The notes beneath the pieces are model-generated. The model was not told the origin of the DNA, ran no database searches, and was given only the letters and a program-made list of their open reading frames with translations. The translations under genes were made by a program, and so were the position numbers. DNA of 64,000 bases from Whalleya microplaca (lineage: Eukaryota > Ascomycota > Sordariomycetes > Xylariales > Xylariaceae): positions 1,488,001 through 1,552,000 of the forward strand of contig MU385710.1 of assembly GCA_022497155.1 (NCBI GenBank). Reading direction: 5' to 3'. Of the stretch, positions 58,491 to 64,000 are shown one piece after another (the stretch's first letter is position 1; the number at the start of each line of letters is the position of its first letter).

Positions 58491-60636
58491 ATGCCGGACG
58501 TCACGCAAGAGACATCCCTGCCGTCTGGCCGAATTAAGCGAAACACGGCTTGTACCAGCTGTCGTGATGCCAAGGTATATATATACCCTTTACAAGAAGG
58601 CTTCTAGGCCACGAGTTACGGATTTTACAGACTCTGTGATATTGATTTCATATTTTAAGGTACGATGCAATCCGAGCCAAACCCCAAATCAACCATGCCA
58701 ACGATGTATGAAACTACACATGACTTGTGTTGTGGATAAAACCCATAAGAGGGTGAGTCGGAAGAGGTAAGTCTTCCTTTCAAACGGGCTAAACTCTATC
58801 TCATTGGTAAATGTGTAGTAAATTAGATGAACTAGCCCAAGAAATCCTATCTATTAAACAAAGCGTTGGCGATCGTTCAGCTTCATTGTCGAGCCAGACT
58901 GCCGAGTATCATGAGCAGAATGCACTCGACTCTATGAAAGAGCCCGGTCCATCACAGCTTGGCATACCATCTCCCACTAGCGTCTCTACGGTAGCAGTCA
59001 TAAAACCTAGCGTTCTAAATGTTTCGAGCAACGCGACAATAGATCCTTCTCCAGTATCACATAGCCCTACAGCCTCATTACTCATCAAGGATGCAGCAGT
59101 TGGGCCGTCGCTTCCTAGAACCTTAGGATCATATCCATTCTCTGGACAGGATATAGATTATTACTTTCAAAAGTTAGTTACTTATGGCTGTGCCATATAT
59201 CTTCCCGAACACCATATAGCTAATTCTGAATAGGTATTTCGAATGCTTTCACCCATATATGCCTATCGTGAGGGTAAGAGATCCAAACAAACTGTATGAA
59301 TCTGGACCTCTCCTATTCTGGACAATTATATACATCGCTTCACGCCGCTATGCAAAAAATGAGACAGTGCTACCCTTTCTGTTGGATACTGTCAAGCGAG
59401 ATATATTTTCAGCAATTACCAACTTCCCCTTGCCTTTGCCTTCGATAAATGCATTTATCCTGGTATGCTCGTGGATATTCCCGGACGTTCGATTTGTCAA
59501 TGACCCAACCGCCCTTTTCATCAGCGTAATCATGAATGCATCGACACTCTATGGAATACACACCGGAAAAGGGGCCAACCCAGAGTATAATCACAGTGTC
59601 TTTCAAAATAGTTTCACAGATGAGGAAGCTTCTTTCACATGGGCTGGATACAATATTGTTGCCCAAAGGGTCTCTTCTTACTTGGGAATACCGCCTCTCG
59701 GTGGTCTATTCAATCAGACCATTCAGAACATAATCGATGGTCGGACACCTTTTCAGGTACCTTCTACGTTCCGCGTTCTTCTAGAATGCCAGAAGTTCTG
59801 TAATCACTTGAATAAAACCATGGCAGCTTGCCTGGAAGAATCGCGGGGCGTCTCTGCACATACGGTCCGACTACTTGAGGATGAATGGACTGCTGTCTCA
59901 GGGGTTATATGTTCAGAACGAGCAGGTTGGTATTTCGCCTTAACCCTTGGAAGTGACGTACTTGTTATGTGCTGGGTTGCCTAAATACTAATTCTAGACA
60001 GACGATCTGGATAGATTTAACGTTTTACTGGTCCAGCTAGAAATTCATGTTTTTTATTTGATGCCGCTGCCGGGCTATGACCACGAAGCCCTGAAGCGCA
60101 ATGTATTGAGGACGTACAATACGGCTCAAGCAGTGATTCGAGAAAGTCTCGAACTGGATCGCAAAACTAACTTCGTTCATCACCTACCACACTTCTACCT
60201 CCGGACAATGATCTCCTCAGCTTGTGTCATTTACAAATTATTTCGGTCCTCGTACATGAAGTTCATCGACAGGAAAGCAGCGGAGCAGACAGGATCGGAC
60301 GCCATTGCTATGGCGAAACGAGCAACGATAATGGAGGCAGACCTCCCCATGCGTTTGAGAAGCCTGCTCGAATCCTGGTTCGAAATGGCACAGATCACAG
60401 AGTGGCAAGAAGAGCCCGTGTTGACATTCTGCCACCGCTTGAGCGCAAGCGTGACTCTAGACTGCATGTTCCGGTGGAAGAATGACCCCAGAAGTCAAAA
60501 TTCTACAGAAGGGACGAATGAGCCACCGGCCAGTCTGACGAGCGCGGAGACTGTGCAGAACATTGATTGGAGTTTCATGGACGATTTTGACTGGAATTTT
60601 GAGCCTAACATACTTACATCTGGTCCTCAAATATGA
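58491..60636 (+). CDS. Zn(II)2Cys6 transcription factor (623 aa)
   Basis: Five exons: 58491-58574, 58660-58766, 58819-59172, 59234-59925 and 60002-60636. The zinc cluster spans exons 1-2: Cys21, 24, 31, 41, 44, 51 in CX2CX6CX9CX2CX6C spacing (ACTSCRDAKVRC, PCQRCMKLHMTCVVD). The following stretch, THKRVSRKRSKLDELAQEI, is the linker plus dimerising coiled coil. Joining exons 3 and 4 restores YFQKYFECFHPYMPIVRV; without splicing a stop intervenes. The middle region (DPNKLYESGPLLFWTIIYIA onward) is the fungal-specific TF domain, including LYGIHTGKGANPEYNH. The cluster and linker resemble Leu3/War1-type regulators, but I cannot name an orthologue. The acidic, aromatic C-terminus (WSFMDDFDWNFEP) looks like an activation tail. 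It is divergent from the HET gene and convergent with the PEBP gene. Confidence 0.9.
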
Positions 60637-60823
60637 CTTATGACGGACCAAATTAAGCCGACACTGACGGCCATGACAAGATGAGCGGGTAGACAGATGA
60701 ATATTACTGCGATGACTCGTATTAATTACTAGTAATTACCTGAAACCAATATCACGTTGAATGCTGGTCTAAGTTGCCCAATTCAATTTTTAGCTGAATA
60801 CTTTGACTATGCGATTGAATTTC

Positions 60824-61629
60824 CTACTCCCATTTTCTCTCCGCAATTCCTACCCACATCCCCCACCCCAGGACTTTCCCAACGATTGCGTCAGCGATCT
60901 GTTCCCTGGACGCCGTCGAACTGAGAAGACTTGGGTCCAAGGGTTCCTTCAAGGCCACGACTTCGTAGAAGTCTGGGAAACCCCGTCAGTAGCTGTGTCT
61001 CTATGCCATCTGAAGAGCAGCAGCAGGGAATCTGACTTACATCGATGCGGGCCGTGGTTCATGAGCGGCCGCGGCGGTATGTAAGGCACGCCTCTCCTCG
61101 TCTGACCGTAGTGAAAGCCGCCCTTCAACAGCGCCTTGCTTCGGTCCTCGATCTCAAAGTCCCCGGCCGCCACACTGGTCTTCGTAGCATTAATCCCGCC
61201 AAAAATCCTACCGGATGTAAGAGTCTTACATAAAAACGTAGCAAACACATTGGGCTTAAGGGTTCTCCGTCTCGGTCAGGTATGAAAGAAAGAGAAGGGA
61301 AAAGTAAGATAAAAGAAGGGGATTGCTCACCCGTGGCAGATCGGCATCGGCAGCGGCGCATCCGGGTCCTCGGACACGAGCAGCCACTCTTGCACTTGGT
61401 CTGCGATGTCCGCCGGTGCCTCCCATCGCAGGCTCGGGAACTTCCCTGCGCCGTCGGCCGTGTACTCTACGCTTAGCACGGAATTGTTAGGGCCGCACTC
61501 CGGCGCCGTCACGGCGATGCACGGGGCAGGGGACTGGGTGAAGGCGGGCGTGGTATAGAAGAGTTTATCGTCGTGCTCCTTGGCGTTTTGTAAGAGCCAG
61601 GATAGAGTTACTTCGAGGACTGCTGTCAT
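60824..61629 (-). CDS. Phosphatidylethanolamine-binding protein (PEBP/YbhB-like)
   Basis: Three exons, 61629-61331, 61207-61041 and 60972-60824, encode 204 residues. Introns are 123 and 68 nt. The two family signatures are present: SEDPDAP with the following CHG, and GPHRY just across the second splice. The ligand-site-proximal LKGGFHYGQTRRGVPYIPPRP and the C-terminal VLGWGMWVGIAERKWE also match. PEBP proteins bind phospholipid or other anionic ligands. Eukaryotic members regulate kinases or proteases (RKIP, Tfs1), while others act in metabolism. The sequence lacks a signal peptide, so the protein is probably cytosolic. The start chosen is the ATG at MTAVLEVTLSWLL; the longer upstream frame is Lys/Asn-rich and unlike the family. 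It is divergent from the EBP gene. Confidence 0.92.
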
Positions 61630-62186
61630 TTTTATCTTTTTATCTTTATTTTTCGTTTCCTTGGCCCCGGGGTTGTATAGGCTGTGGTTGAGATATGCGG
61701 GCGGGTTTGTGTAAGTCGAAGTGTTGTCTTGGCGCGGGTGACAATTAATGGTTTTGAGGGGTTCAAAATGACCACTTATCTTTATCCTATCTTGTTCATA
61801 TATGTTCAAGATTTATACAGAGTTTTAAAGATTCAGAGGAGCAAGATGGAACCTTGTTGGACATATTTATCACCTACATGAGAGGTTGATGTATATAACG
61901 CTAGATATCCGGCGATTTCGGAGCCGGGGCGCTTACCTCCACGGTGGATAGGTTGCCAAGGCTTAATGTTCTGCAAGATTGACAGGTGCCACCTTATTAG
62001 GTACCAACATATGCATAACCCCTGAAAGCTCCGCACGCGTCGAGCCTCCTTAATATCAGTCGCGTTCACCTACAAACCTCCTATTACTTTCGAAGCCGGG
62101 GCGGACTTATGACTTCTTAGATCCTAACTACATGTGTTGTTCATTCACCTTTCCTTTTTCACGGACTTTTCGGACTTCTATTCTCA
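61630..62186. promoter_or_regulatory. Divergent promoter region, PEBP / EBP genes
   Basis: 557 bp between divergent starts. A pyrimidine-rich stretch (about 62146-62180) precedes the plus-strand start. No gene or specific element is recognised. Confidence 0.45.
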
Positions 62187-63300
62187 ATGGATTTCATAAA
62201 CAGCTTCCTCGGCGCCGCGGGCCCCACTAAACCCGAGGCCCTCGAACCCTCCCACCCGTACTACCCCCTAGACGTGGCCATTCCCGCGTACGTCCCCAAT
62301 GAGGCGCCTTTACCGGCGCTTGTGGCGTCCATGGCGGGCATGCTGGGGTGTGCGCTGCTGAGCGCCTCGCTTGTGGCGCTGAAGGTTAACCCGAATCTGA
62401 CGAAGTGTAATTTGGCGCTGGTGTGCTGGTTCGTCTTGAGTGAGTCGCTTGTTACATACCTGCTCATAGGTGTACATCCAATCTCATATGAGCCCATTTC
62501 GCTAACTACGTTTGAATTGATAGATGGCTGTTTGCATTGTTTCTTTGAGGGTTAGTCTGCGATATTGTATTCTTATCCTGCCTGTCCATGTGGACGTGGG
62601 TCCAGCTTGACTGGAGAGGGACTATAAGGATACACATAACTGACTGGTTGATCTAGGATACTTCGTGCTGAACCATGCTACGCTTGCCTCCTCACAAAAT
62701 GTGCTCGCGCAGCTGTGGAAGGAGTATGCGCTGTCCGACTCGCGATACCTGACCTCTGACTTTTTCATGCTGAGCGTGGAGAGCATCACGGCGGTAAGTG
62801 ATACCCATGGACGCGCTCATCGTCTATCAAATATAATGAAGCACGTGATCATCGTAGCTGATATAATTTAGTTCGCGTGGGGACCCCTCTGCTTCGCCAA
62901 CGCCGTGGCCATCGTCAAGGGCTGTCCTCTGCGCTACGCGCTCCGCATCGCCGTGTGCATGGCGCACCTGTACGGCGTGGCGCTGTACTTCGGGACGAGC
63001 CTGTCCCAGTACTACTACACGGGCCTCTCGCACAGCCGGCCCGAGGTTCTGTACTTCTGGGTCTACTATGTTGGGTGTAATCTACCATGGGCTCTCATTC
63101 CGTCGGGTAAGTTGGATGGACTCCGTGGAGTGTCGGCTGTTCGGTGCTAATTTGTGATGATAGTTCTCCTGTTTGATAGTGTGAGGACGGTCAACAGAGC
63201 AATGAAGGCTTTGGACAAGGTTGAGGACACTTTGAGCACACACCGCCAGAAGAATGAGGCTGCTGAGGGACGAAAAGCTGAGCCTAGAAAGACAAAGTAA
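62187..63300 (+). CDS. Emopamil-binding protein (EBP) family, sterol delta8-delta7 isomerase-like
   Basis: Five exons: 62187-62439, 62524-62550 (27 nt), 62657-62793, 62872-63106 and 63164-63300. The product is a 262-residue multi-pass membrane protein (EXPERA domain). Hydrophobic segments lie at about 42-63, 70-95, 130-155, 160-180 and 196-217. The catalytic-type residues are present: His89 and Glu93 in CLHCFFEGYF, and Glu135 in SVESITA. Their spacing (4 and 46 residues) equals that of His76, Glu80 and Glu122 as known from human EBP. The N..W motif (Asn209, Trp212) also fits. The basic Lys/Arg-rich C-terminus would face the cytosol. EBP shifts the sterol double bond from C8 to C7. Fungi normally use the unrelated Erg2 for that step, so the role here may be parallel or different. 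The length is close to the family's. Confidence 0.9.
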
Positions 63301-64000
63301 AGTGTCCACTTCTAGAGTAGTATATTCGACGCTGGAAGCTGGAACTCATTCGATTCACTTGACAATGATATATACCCTGGAAAATTTGGGCTGGGGCTGG
63401 TTCGATTAACTGGGACGGTCCGAAATGCAAATGGCTTTAGATGCGAGGTTCTGGATGTTCTCGGCTTACCTCCGAGATTTGGTCCCTATGTTACATTAAC
63501 TCTTATTCTTGGTTTTATGACACTTACAAAGTTATATATGTGGTACGTATATTAGATGTGTCTACTCAATCGCACCTCTATACCTAGTTAATCTTTGATC
63601 AGTGGCTCAACATAGAAGTTTGTCAACCTCACTCCATTCAAATGAACCACCAAAGACACAAAGCCATACAACACTGCCAACGCTGCGCTGTTAGATGCCG
63701 AACCTACCCCCTCTTAAAAAGCCCAAGCCACTCAAGCATATATCTATGCAGTCTAGGCTAGGCTAGGACCTGTAGTATTACTCAAGCCCCTGCTGATTCC
63801 TACTAGAATAGCCTGGATATTCCACCTGCCAGACCAAGACCCAGAAACATTAAAAACGTGATTAAGCCAAACATCACAGGAATAGCACACAGTATGACAT
63901 ACCATTAATAAGGCAATATTCATAAAGCATTGAGGCAAAAACCTAAACCTCGATAAAACTCCACGTACCATCCGCGTATTTTCCTTATCCGATCCCTTGC
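63301..64000. other. Right flank, no gene recognised
   Basis: 700 bp after the EBP gene, with no domain-bearing frame. It contains a short AGGCT tandem near 63756 and stop-rich AT-leaning sequence. A gene could begin beyond the window. Confidence 0.5.

Noticed and set aside
45619..63300. Secondary-metabolite cluster suggested by two Zn2Cys6 factors
   Set aside because: No polyketide synthase, peptide synthetase, terpene cyclase, P450 or transporter is present between them.

Overview
The window is nuclear DNA of a filamentous ascomycete. The evidence is many short spliceosomal introns (about 50-140 nt, with GTAAGT/GTACGT-type donors, CTAAC/CTCATAAC-like branch sites and YAG acceptors), plus fungus-restricted families: a HET-domain protein, two Zn(II)2Cys6 transcription factors, DUF3605, Nup82 and a BimA-type APC3. 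A Sordariomycete seems most likely, but that is an impression, not a measurement. I assembled most exon structures by joining open frames at phase-compatible splice sites. Every spliced model listed as a confident gene closes in frame.

Layout. From 1 to 20.7 kb is a dense housekeeping block. It holds an unrecognised low-complexity protein (-), nucleoporin Nup82 (-), cap-binding subunit Cbc2/CBP20 (+), mitoribosomal mL60 (-), TRAPP subunit Trs20 (+), histone H4 (-), APC/C subunit Cdc27/APC3 (-), a TMEM208/SND2 homologue (+), a DUF3605 protein (-) and NADH-cytochrome b5 reductase (+). Several of these are divergent pairs with short shared promoters. From 20.7 to 23.9 kb is an AT-rich gene-free stretch, followed by a 607-aa unrecognised acidic Ser/Pro-rich protein (+). 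At 27.6-30.9 kb lies a five-exon gene for a 1016-aa protein that joins a caspase-like domain, a divergent homeodomain and a rhodanese domain lacking its catalytic Cys. This is the most unusual item in the window.

From 30.9 to 52.3 kb is a gene-sparse tract of about 21 kb, interrupted only by a TALE (KN-type) homeobox gene at 45.6-47.1 kb. It otherwise holds microsatellites, long G and A runs and perhaps gene relics. From 52.3 to 63.3 kb is a regulatory/accessory block: a ten-exon Zn2Cys6 factor (+) with a GC-AG intron, a HET-domain protein (-), a second Zn2Cys6 factor (+) divergent from it, a PEBP-family protein (-) and an EBP-type sterol isomerase homologue (+).

How the genes relate. The left block works in core processes: nuclear pore and mRNA cap binding, mitochondrial translation, vesicle traffic, chromatin, mitotic proteolysis and ER membrane biology. 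It gives no sign of being a pathway cluster. The right block is not a recognisable biosynthetic cluster, having no core synthase. The divergent HET / Zn2Cys6 pair may share regulation. I saw no tRNA, rRNA, CRISPR or intact transposon.
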